Shown: positions 1 to 9,295, counted from the stretch's first letter. The stretch: DNA of 64,000 bases from Lachnospiraceae bacterium (GCA_022794265.1 JAAWEK010000008.1:124001-188000); one strand, 5' to 3'. The notes: generated by a model not told the origin, from the letters alone. Program-made: numbers and translations.

Positions 1-61
1 CCTGGGTTATTTTTCTCTCGTGTCTCAATCTGATTATATTTTCTGAAAAATTTAATTCCAT
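1..61 (-). CDS. XRE-type helix-turn-helix regulator, N-terminal fragment (cut by window edge)
   Basis: The minus strand from 61 reads MELNFSENIIRLRHERKITQ and then leaves the window. This is the typical opening of an XRE/Cro-type DNA-binding domain (first helix with an R-x-x-R pattern, then K-I-T-Q entering helix 2). An AGGAGG site at 77-72 lies 10 nt before the ATG, and a good promoter sits just upstream at 114-86. It diverges from metY. Only 20 codons are visible, so the C-terminal domain and target are unknown. Family call is recognition of a short motif; moderate confidence. Confidence 0.6.
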   Translation of the reverse strand, partial: MELNFSENIIRLRHERKITQ

Positions 62-85
62 AGCGTTTCAACCTCCTGTATAATG

Positions 86-114
86 ATTATACCCGGATTA
101 TCAGGGCCGCTCAA
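86..114 (-). promoter_or_regulatory. Sigma-A-type promoter for the XRE regulator
   Basis: On the minus strand, TTGAGC (114-109), a 17-bp spacer and a perfect TATAAT (91-86). It reads toward the regulator start at 61. Confidence 0.6.
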
Positions 115-171
115 TAGATGGGAACGATTTAATCCGATAAAAAGTCAACCTGTGAGAAACTTATTTTTGAT

Positions 172-200
172 TTGACAAAACAGTCGTTGAATGATATTAT
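172..200 (+). promoter_or_regulatory. Sigma-A-type promoter for metY
   Basis: TTGACA at 172-177, 17-bp spacer, TATTAT at 195-200. This leaves a leader of roughly 75 nt before metY. I looked for a SAM-type riboswitch or T-box in the leader and saw none. Confidence 0.7.
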
Positions 201-282
201 ATCCTTGTAAACAGATAGGAAATATAAGGAATACACTAAATAGTAAAAAAGCAGGAAAATTTCGGCAGAAAGAGGTATAATT

Positions 283-1590
283 ATGAGTAAAAGAAAATTT
301 TCAGAGAGAAACTTAAAATTTGAAACATTACAATTGCATGTTGGCCAGGAAGAGCCTGACCCGGTTACAGATGCCAGAGCCGTGCCGATTTATCAGACAT
401 CTTCTTATGTATTCAGAAACAGCGCTCATGCGGCGGCCAGATTTGATCTCAGCGATGCAGGCAATATTTATGGCAGACTGACCAATCCTACCCAGGATAT
501 ATTTGAAAAGAGAATCGCGGCGTTAGAAGGCGGTGTGGCAGCTCTGGCAGTGGCTTCCGGTGCTGCTGCAATTTCTTATACCATACAGAATCTGGCCCAT
601 GCAGGAGACCATATAGTAGCAGCTAAGAATATCTACGGAGGGACTTACAATCTTCTGGCCCATACTCTTGGGGAATACGGCATTACCACAACCTTTGTTG
701 ACCCATTCCGGTATGATGAAGTGGAAGCTGCTATTCAGGAGAATACGAAAGCAATACATATTGAAACATTGGGGAATCCCAATTCTGATGTGGTGGATAT
801 CGAAGCGCTGGCAGAGATTGCCCACGCCCATAAGATACCGCTGGTAGTGGATAATACGTTTGCAACGCCTTATCTGGTGCGTCCGATTGAATACGGTGCG
901 GATATTGTAGTTCATTCCGCTACAAAATTTATCGGCGGACATGGAACCACCATTGGTGGAGTTATCATTGACAGCGGAAAGTTTGACTGGGAAGCCAGTG
1001 GAAAATTTCCGTCCCTTACTGAGCCGAATTCCAGCTATCATGGCATCAGTTTTACAAAAGCAGTGGGAGCAGCGGCGTTTGTAACGAAAATCCGCGCCAT
1101 TCTTCTGCGGGATACGGGAGCCACTCTTTCACCGTTTCATGCGTTTATATTCCTGCAGGGACTGGAGACTCTGTCTTTGAGAGTAGAAAGACATGTGGAA
1201 AATGCCTTGAAGGTGGTAGAATATCTGGAGAACCATCCGCAGGTAGAAAAGGTAAACCATCCGTCCGTGTCTCCAGATGCCGGGCAGCAGCAGTTATACA
1301 AAAAATATTTTTCAAAGGGCGGCGGTTCCATTTTTACGTTTGAAATCAAAGGAGATGCAGAGAAAGCCAGGAAATTTATTGATAATCTGGAATTGTTCTC
1401 TCTGCTTGCCAATGTTGCAGATGTGAAATCACTGGTCATCCATCCGGCTTCTACCACCCATTCTCAGTTAAATGAAGAGGAATTAAAAGATCAGGGAATT
1501 AAACCGAATACAGTTCGGTTATCCATTGGTACGGAAAATATTGATGATATTATTGAAGATTTGGAAGAAGCGTTTCGGGCAGTTCAGTAA
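283..1590 (+). CDS. metY: O-acetylhomoserine aminocarboxypropyltransferase (sulfhydrylase)
   Basis: A 435-residue enzyme of the Cys/Met-metabolism PLP family. It makes homocysteine from O-acetylhomoserine and sulfide, feeding methionine synthesis in the cytoplasm. Visible hallmarks are YGRLTNPT near residue 63, the pre-lysine aspartate region VVDNTFATPY near 188, and the PLP-binding lysine K215 in SATKFIGGHG. The length and the long insert after the PLP lysine fit MetY rather than shorter MetB/MetC proteins. It is a single-gene unit with its own promoter at 172-200. Sister enzymes of the family are the only real alternative. Confidence 0.93.
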   Translation: MSKRKFSERNLKFETLQLHVGQEEPDPVTDARAVPIYQTSSYVFRNSAHAAARFDLSDAGNIYGRLTNPTQDIFEKRIAALEGGVAALAVASGAAAISYTIQNLAHAGDHIVAAKNIYGGTYNLLAHTLGEYGITTTFVDPFRYDEVEAAIQENTKAIHIETLGNPNSDVVDIEALAEIAHAHKIPLVVDNTFATPYLVRPIEYGADIVVHSATKFIGGHGTTIGGVIIDSGKFDWEASGKFPSLTEPNSSYHGISFTKAVGAAAFVTKIRAILLRDTGATLSPFHAFIFLQGLETLSLRVERHVENALKVVEYLENHPQVEKVNHPSVSPDAGQQQLYKKYFSKGGGSIFTFEIKGDAEKARKFIDNLELFSLLANVADVKSLVIHPASTTHSQLNEEELKDQGIKPNTVRLSIGTENIDDIIEDLEEAFRAVQ

Positions 1591-1615
1591 AACGTGTTTA
1601 TTTTCTGGAATAATA

Positions 1616-1643
1616 TTGAAATAATTGCCAGATTTGCTATAAT
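1616..1643 (+). promoter_or_regulatory. Promoter for the TPR/DUF4261-like gene
   Basis: TTGAAA (1616-1621), 16-bp spacer, TATAAT (1638-1643). An AAGGAGG ribosome site follows at 1673-1679, 8 nt before the start codon. Confidence 0.6.
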
Positions 1644-1687
1644 CATTGTAACTGACAGAAAACAATATTGCCAAGGAGGAACGTGAC

Positions 1688-2836
1688 ATGACATTGATGG
1701 AGCAGCTGGAGGACTGGTACGAAGAAGATGAGTTTGAAAAGATGGTAGAAGCAATTGAACAAATTCCAAAAGAAGAATGGGATTTTGAGATTATTCATTA
1801 TCTGGCCTGTGCATGGAATAATCTGGATGAATATGAGAAAGCCATGGAGGTTTTACAGGAAGGAATTGAGGAAAAAGACAGAGAGAACCGATGGTATTAT
1901 AAAATGGGTTATGCATTATTTTATCTGGACAGAATCGAAGAATCGCTGGAAGCATTTCGGAAATCACTGGAATTTTGTCCCGATGATGAGGATGTGCTGG
2001 ATTACATTCAGGACTGTGAGGACATTTTAGCAGATGAGGATGATGACCTGGAAGAAGATGATGATGAGGATGAAGAAGATAGTGTTGGAGGATTTTTAGG
2101 CTTTATTTTGTTATCCTCTGCAGAGTGGGATAAGGAAAAGTTAAAGAAAGATATGAAGGACGACTGGAATATCATCTGCGAGGAAGAGGAAGGAGAAGCA
2201 GAGGAAAAAGACAAACTGATGTTTTCAATGGTGGAAGGCGGGATTCTAGTGACAGCTCTGATGGAGATGCAGGTTCCTGATGGGGAGGCGGAATGGGCCG
2301 CCGAACGTAATTATATGTGGCCGGATGCCGTGGAGGCAGCTAAGAATCATAAAGCTCATTTAATGGTGACGGTTATGGGTGACGGAGATATCTTTGAAAA
2401 AGGGATACTTTTTGTAAAACTGGCGTCCTGTTGCTGTAAGCAGAAAAATACATTGGGAATCTATGTAAACCGTACCCTGATTCAGCCGGATCTCTATATA
2501 GGATTTGCGGAAATGATAAAAGGAGACGATCTTCCAATCTTTAACTGGGTCTGGTTCGGACTGTACAACGGGGAACATGGAATGTGCGGATATACAGAGG
2601 GTCTGAAAGTATTTGGCAAGGATGAGATTGAGGTGCTGGATACGGATTTGGAGCCAAGGGAATTACAGGAATTTCTGATGGATGTTACGGTATATGTGAT
2701 TTCGGAAGATGTGGTTTTGCAGGACGGTGAAACCATTGGATTTTCGGAAGAGCAGAAGCTCTCGATTACCTATAGCGAAGGGGTGGCCGTAGACGGAATG
2801 AGCCTGAAGATTGACGTGAACCGTCAGAATTACTAA
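1688..2836 (+). CDS. TPR protein with C-terminal DUF4261-like domain
   Basis: A 382-residue soluble protein. Residues about 1-115 form tetratricopeptide-like helices (DEYEKAMEVLQEGIEE, then DRIEESLEAFRKSLEF). A very acidic linker rich in Asp/Glu occupies about 116-132. The remainder starts GGFLGFILLSSAEWD and resembles, from memory, the DUF4261 family. TPR domains bind proteins; no catalytic residues are evident. Its own promoter and a following inverted repeat suggest a single-gene unit, but the next two genes (another TPR protein and an HSP90-type ATPase) point to a local chaperone-like theme. Function unknown. Confidence 0.75.
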   Translation: MTLMEQLEDWYEEDEFEKMVEAIEQIPKEEWDFEIIHYLACAWNNLDEYEKAMEVLQEGIEEKDRENRWYYKMGYALFYLDRIEESLEAFRKSLEFCPDDEDVLDYIQDCEDILADEDDDLEEDDDEDEEDSVGGFLGFILLSSAEWDKEKLKKDMKDDWNIICEEEEGEAEEKDKLMFSMVEGGILVTALMEMQVPDGEAEWAAERNYMWPDAVEAAKNHKAHLMVTVMGDGDIFEKGILFVKLASCCCKQKNTLGIYVNRTLIQPDLYIGFAEMIKGDDLPIFNWVWFGLYNGEHGMCGYTEGLKVFGKDEIEVLDTDLEPRELQEFLMDVTVYVISEDVVLQDGETIGFSEEQKLSITYSEGVAVDGMSLKIDVNRQNY

Positions 2837-2890
2837 ATAATTACTTTCCTTTTCTGAAAAGGGAGAATATTTATCATCTGTATAGAAAGT

Positions 2891-2937
2891 CATATGGGAT
2901 AATTATATCTGGTAACAGATAATAATTATCCCATATG
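2891..2937. terminator. Long perfect inverted repeat, probable terminator
   Basis: Two perfect 16-bp arms (2891-2906 and 2922-2937) enclose a second small hairpin (ATCTG / CAGAT) with one bulged base. A short T-run (TTTT at 2941-2944) follows. The stem is A/T-rich, so it could instead be a processing site or operator, but its place between two transcription units fits a terminator. Confidence 0.55.
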
Positions 2938-2966
2938 GCATTTTACAAGGAAATCAGAATCTTAGT

Positions 2967-2995
2967 CTGACAAGATTCAAAAGTTGTGTTATAAT
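2967..2995 (+). promoter_or_regulatory. Promoter for the TPR-HSP90 pair
   Basis: CTGACA (2967-2972), 17-bp spacer, TATAAT (2990-2995). AGGAGG at 3043-3048 precedes the ATG at 3058. Confidence 0.6.
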
Positions 2996-3057
2996 ATTTT
3001 ATGTCGAATCTGAGACTTTAAATATTAATTTATAACGAAAACAGGAGGAATTCACTG

Positions 3058-4134
3058 ATGTATGATCCGGACAAAATATGGGAGGATTTGGATGAAATTT
3101 CTCATGGGAAAATAAGGCTGGATGCCATTCATAGCGCCATTATACAGGCGGATAAAGAGGGAGATTATGAGACGGGATTTATCCTGCGGGATGAATTAAT
3201 CCGGGAAAGTGTTTTTTATAACGATTATATGGATGCCTATATCATATTTCCGGAATATTATGCCATGTGCGAAAAGTATCCGGATTTAAATGAGGAATTT
3301 TCGTGGAATGTTATCTGGAAATTTAAATGGATTATAGATAATGCAGTATGTTTTTATCAGATATCCATGAAGGAAACGGAACAGTATCTGGAAACTTTTA
3401 AGCAACTGAGCGAAACACAGGGCTACTCTCTCCGGACCTATTACTGTCTGATGTTTCGGGTATATAAGTATAGCAATCTGGAAAAAGCCAATGAATATTA
3501 TCAGAAATTTCTGGCAGAGCCAAGGGACGAATTAAGCGACTGCAAAGCATGTGAACTGTGTAGTGAAATTCATTTACAGCTTTTAAATGGCAGGGAAGCA
3601 GAAGCATTTGAACTATTTAAACCATTAGCCGACGGCCGGTACAGCTGTACGGAGCAGCCTTCCTTTACATATGCAAGGTTTGGCGAATTTTATTTTAACA
3701 AAGGAGAGTATAAAAAGGCGGAGAATTACTATAAGAAGTTTTATAAGGCGGTTACAAAGGACGGACTTTATAGCGATGAAATTGGAAATGTGGTGAGTTG
3801 TTATGCGTTTACCAATCCGGACAAAGCATTAAAAATATTCTTAAAATACTTTTCGAGAGTGCTGGAATCCAGAGAGCCTTCTGAAATAGCCAATTTTGCC
3901 ATTGGAGCCTGTCATCTGTGGAAGCAGGTCGCATTAAAAATGGGTAAAAATACTATAATTATGAGTCTTCCCCGGCAGTTTGAATTATACCAGGAAAACG
4001 GAACTTATGATTTAGATGAATTATATGAGCATTTTTTAAAACAGGCAGAAAAAGTCGGATATCAGTTGGATGAAAGTAATGAATCCGAAGAGTATACGGG
4101 TAAGATTAGAAAAATGAAAGGAATGTATCAATAG
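3058..4134 (+). CDS. TPR-repeat protein paired with an HSP90-type ATPase
   Basis: A 358-residue, all-helical, cytoplasmic protein with degenerate tetratricopeptide repeats. The clearest are in the middle and C-terminal half (NLEKANEYYQKFLAEP; NKGEYKKAENYYKKFYKAV). There is no signal peptide or membrane segment. Its stop codon (4132-4134) directly abuts the ATG of the HSP90-type gene at 4135, so the two are translationally linked. In eukaryotes many HSP90 co-chaperones are TPR proteins; a similar partnership here is inference. I do not recognise a named family. Confidence 0.75.
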   Translation: MYDPDKIWEDLDEISHGKIRLDAIHSAIIQADKEGDYETGFILRDELIRESVFYNDYMDAYIIFPEYYAMCEKYPDLNEEFSWNVIWKFKWIIDNAVCFYQISMKETEQYLETFKQLSETQGYSLRTYYCLMFRVYKYSNLEKANEYYQKFLAEPRDELSDCKACELCSEIHLQLLNGREAEAFELFKPLADGRYSCTEQPSFTYARFGEFYFNKGEYKKAENYYKKFYKAVTKDGLYSDEIGNVVSCYAFTNPDKALKIFLKYFSRVLESREPSEIANFAIGACHLWKQVALKMGKNTIIMSLPRQFELYQENGTYDLDELYEHFLKQAEKVGYQLDESNESEEYTGKIRKMKGMYQ

Positions 4135-5922
4135 ATGGAGAGTGAATTATTTCGATTTAAGGTAAATTTAGGCGGTATGATAGAGATTTTATCAGATCAT
4201 CTCTATAGCAGTCCTGATGTTTATATCCGGGAACTGCTACAGAACGGGACCGATGCCATTGTTGCCAGGCAGAAATCGGAAGAAGGATTTGAAAATCCGG
4301 AAATCAGGGTAAAACTGGTGCCGAATCAGAGCCTGTCTTTTCATGATAACGGAACAGGACTTACCAAAGACGAGGTTCACAGATTTTTAGCAATTATCGG
4401 AGAGTCTTCGAAAAAAGATTTAATGACCGGCAGGGTGATGGATGAATACATTGGCCGGTTCGGAATCGGTCTGCTTTCCTGTTTCATGGTTTCGGACGAA
4501 ATCGTAATTGAAACCCGTTCCGTCAGGGAAAACACCAGCCTGCGCTGGACGGGAAAACCGGATGGAACCTATACTTTAACAGAGATTCCGGAAGGCTGTG
4601 AAGAAGGAACAACGATTATTCTCAACTGTAAAGATGGGAAAGAACAATATTTTTCCTCTGAAAAGGTTAAACAGCTGATTACCTATTATGGGATTCTGCT
4701 GCCGTTTCCGGTGGTCTTTGATGACGGTTCCCGGAGTACCCGCATGAATCGGATTTATCTTCCATGGGACGAAAGACAGTCCACGAAAGAAGAATTGATG
4801 TTTTTCGGAAAGACCATGTTCGGGCAGGATTTTTTAGACTGTATTCCGTTAAAATCAGAAAGCGGAAATGTAAGCGGAGTTGCCTATATACTGCCTTATC
4901 AGGTAAACGGCGCCGCAAAAAATTACCATAGAATTTTTTTGAAAAATATGCTTCTGACGGAAAAGGGAGACAGCATTCTTCCGGAATGGGCAGTATTTGT
5001 AAAATGTATCATTAATGCAACAAATTTAAGGCCAACAGCCTCCAGAGAGGATTTTTATGAAGATGAATTACTGGAAGAGGCCAGGGAAGGAATCGGAACT
5101 TGTATTTCGGACTATATTGCAAATCTTGCAAGAACGGATTTGGAAATGATGGACCGGTTTCTGGGAATTCATCAAAGAGTATTAAAATCCATGGCCATTG
5201 AAAATGATGAGCTTTATCAGCTGTTCTTTAAATATTTTGATTTCGTGACCACCAGAGGAAAAATGACCGGACAGGAATTGCTGCTTCAGCGGGAGCCACT
5301 GGTCTATACCAGTCAGGTTGATGAATTTAAACAGATGTCACAGATATTTTTTGCCCAGGGCCGTCTTCTGATTAATGCAGGCTATGTGTATGACAAGGAA
5401 ATCCTGTGCCGTACCCCGGAATTTTATAATGCGGAAGTCATGGAACTGCAGGAAGAAGAAGTTGTGGATATTATGAGCGACGTCACAATATCGGAAAATG
5501 AAACTAGTCACTTTTTTCTTTCGGTGGCAGACCGGGTGTTGGCAAAATATGATTGCAGGGCAGAGATGAAAAAGTTCAGCCCGGTAACCCTTCCGGCATT
5601 TTATTATATTGATAAACAGGCATTGTTTCTGCGGAGGATACAAAGTGCAAAAGAAGCTTCTTCTCCGTTATTTGCAGGAATGTTATCAGCCTTTGCGAGA
5701 GATATAAAAAAAGAAACGAGCGCTTATCTTTATTTTAACTATCATAATCCGGTGATAAAGAAATTATGTCTTTTGGAAGCTGTAGAAGACATTGAGCGTT
5801 TTGTTGAAATTCTATATATACAGACCATATTAATCGGGGGATATCCGATGCATAATAATGAAATGGGGATCTTGAACGGAAGGATTATGGAACTGATTGA
5901 GAGAAATTTATTGGATGAATAG
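4135..5922 (+). CDS. Divergent HSP90/HtpG-family ATPase
   Basis: A 595-residue member of the GHKL ATPase superfamily with HtpG-like order. The N-terminal nucleotide pocket shows the N-box ELLQNGTDA (about 33-41), the DNGTGLT motif (about 71-77) and the G2 box GRFGIGLLS (about 107-115), matching ELISNASDA, DNGIGM and GQFGVGFYS of HtpG. A middle-domain phrase FLKNMLLTE and the RPTASREDF segment also fit. It is slightly shorter than typical HtpG (about 620) and its C-terminal half is hard to recognise. It is probably a lineage-specific HSP90 paralogue rather than the housekeeping chaperone. It is coupled to the upstream TPR gene with no gap. Confidence 0.85.
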   Translation: MESELFRFKVNLGGMIEILSDHLYSSPDVYIRELLQNGTDAIVARQKSEEGFENPEIRVKLVPNQSLSFHDNGTGLTKDEVHRFLAIIGESSKKDLMTGRVMDEYIGRFGIGLLSCFMVSDEIVIETRSVRENTSLRWTGKPDGTYTLTEIPEGCEEGTTIILNCKDGKEQYFSSEKVKQLITYYGILLPFPVVFDDGSRSTRMNRIYLPWDERQSTKEELMFFGKTMFGQDFLDCIPLKSESGNVSGVAYILPYQVNGAAKNYHRIFLKNMLLTEKGDSILPEWAVFVKCIINATNLRPTASREDFYEDELLEEAREGIGTCISDYIANLARTDLEMMDRFLGIHQRVLKSMAIENDELYQLFFKYFDFVTTRGKMTGQELLLQREPLVYTSQVDEFKQMSQIFFAQGRLLINAGYVYDKEILCRTPEFYNAEVMELQEEEVVDIMSDVTISENETSHFFLSVADRVLAKYDCRAEMKKFSPVTLPAFYYIDKQALFLRRIQSAKEASSPLFAGMLSAFARDIKKETSAYLYFNYHNPVIKKLCLLEAVEDIERFVEILYIQTILIGGYPMHNNEMGILNGRIMELIERNLLDE

Positions 5923-5982
5923 GGGAAGAAGGAAAAGATAGCAGCAGCGACCGGGAATTCCGGGTGTGTATGGAGAAAAATC

Positions 5983-7287
5983 ATGAAAGAATTTATTAGA
6001 TATGTAAGTCTTAACGTTATGGGGATGATTGGACTGTCCTGTTATATTCTGGCGGACACTTTTTTTGTGGCGCAGGCAGAAGGAGCTTCGGGACTGGCAG
6101 CATTGAATTATGGGATACCGGTTTACAGTGTTATGTACGGAATCGGTCTGATGCTGGGAATCGGCGGAGCAACCAGATTTTCTATTTCTCAGGGAAAAAA
6201 ACAGAAGGACGGAAACAGAGATGACACATCTCTCAGTCATGCCGTATATATGGGACTGGCAGTGTCTCTCTGTATCTGGATGGTGTCCCTGTTGGTCAGC
6301 CGGCCATTGGCAGGATTGCTGGGAGCTGAAGGAGATACACTGGCATTAACCAATACTTATATATCAACGATTATGTGGTTTGCGCCGTTTTTTATATTGA
6401 ATAATATTCTCATTGCTTTTGTCAGAAACGACGGAAACCCAAAACTGGCCATGATTGCCATGCTGGTAAGCAGTCTGTCCAATATTTTATTTGATTATAT
6501 ATTTATGTTTCCGTTTAAAATGGGAATGTTTGGTGCAGCATTGGCAACGGGCTCTTCTCCGCTGGTCAGTATTCTGATAGTATCAAAACATCTGCGCAGC
6601 AAAAAATGTTCATTCCGGTTCCGACGATGCAGACTGTCGGCGCCTGTCATGGGCAATATACTGGCCTGCGGTTTTTCTGCATTGATTGCTGAGCTGGCTT
6701 CCGCAGTGGCATTGATAACATTCAATCTGGTAATCGTAAATTTAAAAGGGGATATGGGAGTTGCCGCCTATGGAATCGTTGCAAATATCGCACTGGTGGC
6801 AACATCTATATTCACAGGTGTGGCGCAGGGAATACAGCCGCTGGTCAGCCGTTACTATGGAAGCGGTGACACGGAAGAATTAAACCGGGTGGTAAAGCGG
6901 GGGATTCTGACGGTATTGGTATCTTCCGTTCTGATATTTGCGGTTCTAATGGCAGGAATGAAAGGTATTATAGCCGTTTTTGACAGGGACAATCATCCGG
7001 CCTTGCGGGAGATGGCGGAACAGGGAATGAAACTGTATTTTATCGGATATTTTTTTGCGGGTACCAATATTATGGCGGTAACGGTATTAAGCGCAGCAGC
7101 CAAGGTTAAGGCCGCTTTTGCCATTTCAAATCTGAGGAGCTGGTGCCTGTTTGTACCAGTGATACTTTTGATGAGCAGACTGTTTGCCATGGGCGGTGTC
7201 TGGTGTTCGTTTCCGGTTACAGAATTTCTGATTCTTCTGATTTCGGCGCCGGTACTGATACATTATATGAAGCGGTGGTATGTTTAG
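5983..7287 (+). CDS. MATE-family multidrug/cation antiporter
   Basis: A 434-residue protein with about twelve hydrophobic segments in two repeats, as in MATE exporters. The N-terminal stretch MGMIGLSCYILADTFFVAQA carries the conserved TM1 pattern (…ADTFFV). MATE proteins export drugs or metabolites using a sodium or proton gradient. It lies 60 nt after the HSP90-type gene and 15 nt before the phosphatase gene, on the same strand, and may be co-transcribed. Substrate cannot be told from sequence. The start has only weak purine-rich sequence (TGGAGAAAAATC) upstream. Confidence 0.88.
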   Translation: MKEFIRYVSLNVMGMIGLSCYILADTFFVAQAEGASGLAALNYGIPVYSVMYGIGLMLGIGGATRFSISQGKKQKDGNRDDTSLSHAVYMGLAVSLCIWMVSLLVSRPLAGLLGAEGDTLALTNTYISTIMWFAPFFILNNILIAFVRNDGNPKLAMIAMLVSSLSNILFDYIFMFPFKMGMFGAALATGSSPLVSILIVSKHLRSKKCSFRFRRCRLSAPVMGNILACGFSALIAELASAVALITFNLVIVNLKGDMGVAAYGIVANIALVATSIFTGVAQGIQPLVSRYYGSGDTEELNRVVKRGILTVLVSSVLIFAVLMAGMKGIIAVFDRDNHPALREMAEQGMKLYFIGYFFAGTNIMAVTVLSAAAKVKAAFAISNLRSWCLFVPVILLMSRLFAMGGVWCSFPVTEFLILLISAPVLIHYMKRWYV

Positions 7288-7302
7288 ACTGGAGGTATAC
7301 AG

Positions 7303-8079
7303 ATGAAAATAGATTTACAGGGAGCCGATAATATACGGAATTTTATGGGACTGATGAACAGCCGGGGAAAAACCATAGTCAGTCCGGCGATAATCAGAAG
7401 CAATCTGCTGAATTCCATTACCGAAGAAGACATAAGAATTCTGAGAGAGCAATATAAATTAAAAAAGATAATCGATCTGCGGACAGAGACGGAAATCAGG
7501 GAAAAACCGGATATCAGGATACCCGGTGTGGAATATATCAATATCCCTTTGTTTCTTGAAAGCGCCATTGGTTTAACCCATGAGGAGAATTCCGACAAAT
7601 GCATAATAACGGATGGTGATAAACTGGATATGAAAAAACTGTATGTCCGTCTTGTAAGTGATGAGTATTCGGTTTCCCAGCTGTCAAAAGTAATGAGGCA
7701 TATTGCAGACTGCATAAAAGAGGCATCAGGCGCAGTTTTATGGCATTGTACGGAGGGAAAAGACCGTTGCGGCATTGTATCGGCTATGGTTCTGGCAATG
7801 CTGGAGGTTGACAGGGAAGTGATTCTGCAGGATTATCTGGAGACCAACAGGGCCGCCGTTAAACGGGCGGAACAGTTTTATGAAGAAATACTGGCGGTTA
7901 CCGGTGACAGGGAGCGGGCTCAAAAAGCTGAAAAAGCATTTCTGGCAAATGAAGATTATCTGAATGCAGCGTTATCTGATATTTCCCGGTCCTGTTCTTC
8001 CATACAGGAGTTTCTGATTTGCAGACTGGATATCAGTGAGGAAGAGATGAAGCAGATAAGGAAGATATGTCTTAATTAA
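7303..8079 (+). CDS. Tyrosine/serine-type protein phosphatase (Tyr_phosphatase3-like)
   Basis: A 258-residue cytoplasmic protein. The N-terminal RNF / GLMNSRGKTIVSPAIIRS segment and the IIDLRTETEI stretch (about 56-65) are typical of the family that includes mycobacterial PtpB. The catalytic P-loop is HCTEGKDRCG at residues 148-157, with Cys149 as nucleophile and Arg155 for phosphate binding. Most relatives have HCxxGKDRTG, so the cysteine at the usual Thr position is a mild variation. An ATG with GGAGG at 7291-7295 decides the start. Substrate unknown; phosphotyrosine, phosphoserine or phosphoinositides are possible. Confidence 0.85.
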   Translation: MKIDLQGADNIRNFMGLMNSRGKTIVSPAIIRSNLLNSITEEDIRILREQYKLKKIIDLRTETEIREKPDIRIPGVEYINIPLFLESAIGLTHEENSDKCIITDGDKLDMKKLYVRLVSDEYSVSQLSKVMRHIADCIKEASGAVLWHCTEGKDRCGIVSAMVLAMLEVDREVILQDYLETNRAAVKRAEQFYEEILAVTGDRERAQKAEKAFLANEDYLNAALSDISRSCSSIQEFLICRLDISEEEMKQIRKICLN

Positions 8080-8174
8080 TGCCCGGTTCCGGAACAATAA
8101 CGGTACTTATGATTTTTGCCCAAAGGGTTCGCAGTCAATGAAATAATAAATGTGCAGGCAAGGAGTGCAGACAG

Positions 8175-8495
8175 ATGTTTCAGAAAAAGGAATATATTTT
8201 TAGTGAAAGTCTTGGTGTTTGCAGAGTGGATGATATTGCAAAACTCAGCTCAAAAAATGAAGAACAGCGGTTATATTATGTGTTGAAACCAGAGTTTGAC
8301 AGAGCAAAAGCGTCTTATATACCAGTGGAAGGACATAAGGTATTGCTGCGGGAACTGATTTCAAAGGAACAGGCGGAGGAACTGTTAAACCAGGGTTTGC
8401 CGGATATTAATCAGGAGGCGGAACTGGGAGAAATTGCTTATGTTCTGGGTAAGAGTATGGAGGAAGTGAAGCAGATAAAAAACAGGGAAGAGTGA
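8175..8495 (+). CDS. Small CarD/TRCF-RID-like protein
   Basis: A 106-residue soluble protein. The N-terminal half (YIFSESLGVCRVDDIAKL … RLYYVLKPEF … SYIPVEG) follows the CarD/Mfd RNA-polymerase-interacting fold: a short beta barrel with GVCRV in place of GVGxI, then YYVL, then a strand with P. The C-terminal half is helical. Full CarD proteins are about 160 residues, so this is a short version. It overlaps the truA start by 4 nt if truA uses GTG 8492. Likely role is RNA polymerase binding, but that is inferred from the fold alone. Confidence 0.6.
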   Translation: MFQKKEYIFSESLGVCRVDDIAKLSSKNEEQRLYYVLKPEFDRAKASYIPVEGHKVLLRELISKEQAEELLNQGLPDINQEAELGEIAYVLGKSMEEVKQIKNREE

Positions 8496-8503
8496 GAAGC
8501 AGA

Positions 8504-9238
8504 ATGAAAAATTATGGATTAACCGTCCGTTATGACGGAACAAGATATTCCGGCTGGGAGCGGAAGACAGGCAGGGATACCATTCAGGGCAGACTGGAAA
8601 CCGTTATTACACGTATGTGCGGTCATGAAGTAAAAGTAACCGGTGCCGGAAGAACCGATGCCGGCGTCCATGCGGAAGCCATGACTGCCAATGTTCATAT
8701 GGAAACCGGCTACACGGTTCCGGAAATACAAAAATACATTAACAGATATCTGCCAGAGGATATCTGCGTAATAGAAGTAAAGGAAGTTTCGGAGCGGTTT
8801 CATGCCAGATATCATGCAAAAGGAAAAACATATATATATTCTTGTTATATTGGTAATAATAAACCGGTTTTTAACAGAAAATATATCTATGCGCTGGATT
8901 TTATTCCGGACCTGGACAGAATGAAACGTGCGGCAGAATATATGACAGGAGAACATGATTTTGCCGGATTCTGTACGAAAAGCGGCAAAAAGAAATCAAC
9001 GGTAAGAACCGTAGATAACATTGATATAAAAATATCCGGCAGCGAACTTCGGTTTGAGTTCCATGGAAATGGTTTTTTATATAATATGGTAAGAATTATG
9101 GTGGGAACTCTGTTAAAAATCGGGAAAGGAGAAATGGAACCGGAGGCAGTAAATCATATTTTTGAGACAAAGAAAAGAAGCGATGCAGGACCTACTGCAC
9201 CGGCTTTGGGGCTGAGGCTGGAGCATGTGGATTATTAA
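8504..9238 (+). CDS. truA: tRNA pseudouridine(38-40) synthase TruA
   Basis: Converts uridines 38-40 of the tRNA anticodon arm to pseudouridine. Hallmarks are the opening LTVRYDGTRYSGW, the catalytic loop GAGRTDAGVHA with its aspartate at residue 52 (from ATG 8504), and the C-terminal FLYNMVRIMVGTL. Length of about 244 residues is normal. A GTG at 8492 overlapping the upstream stop would add MRSR; the ATG at 8504 matches the usual TruA N-terminus better, but the ribosome site is weak for both. It probably shares a transcript with the CarD-like gene. Confidence 0.92.
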   Translation: MKNYGLTVRYDGTRYSGWERKTGRDTIQGRLETVITRMCGHEVKVTGAGRTDAGVHAEAMTANVHMETGYTVPEIQKYINRYLPEDICVIEVKEVSERFHARYHAKGKTYIYSCYIGNNKPVFNRKYIYALDFIPDLDRMKRAAEYMTGEHDFAGFCTKSGKKKSTVRTVDNIDIKISGSELRFEFHGNGFLYNMVRIMVGTLLKIGKGEMEPEAVNHIFETKKRSDAGPTAPALGLRLEHVDY

Positions 9239-9295
9239 TGGATATACGTTTTGCAATCATTCAAAGAATAAAGATAAGGAAAGGTGTGTGGCTCT

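Noticed and set aside
200-282. Possible SAM riboswitch in the metY leader
   Set aside because: The leader is only about 75 nt and lacks the paired helices and kink-turn of S-box RNAs.
2008-2214. Minus-strand serine-rich ORF
   Set aside because: Mirror image of the GAT/GAA-rich acidic linker of the plus-strand TPR protein.
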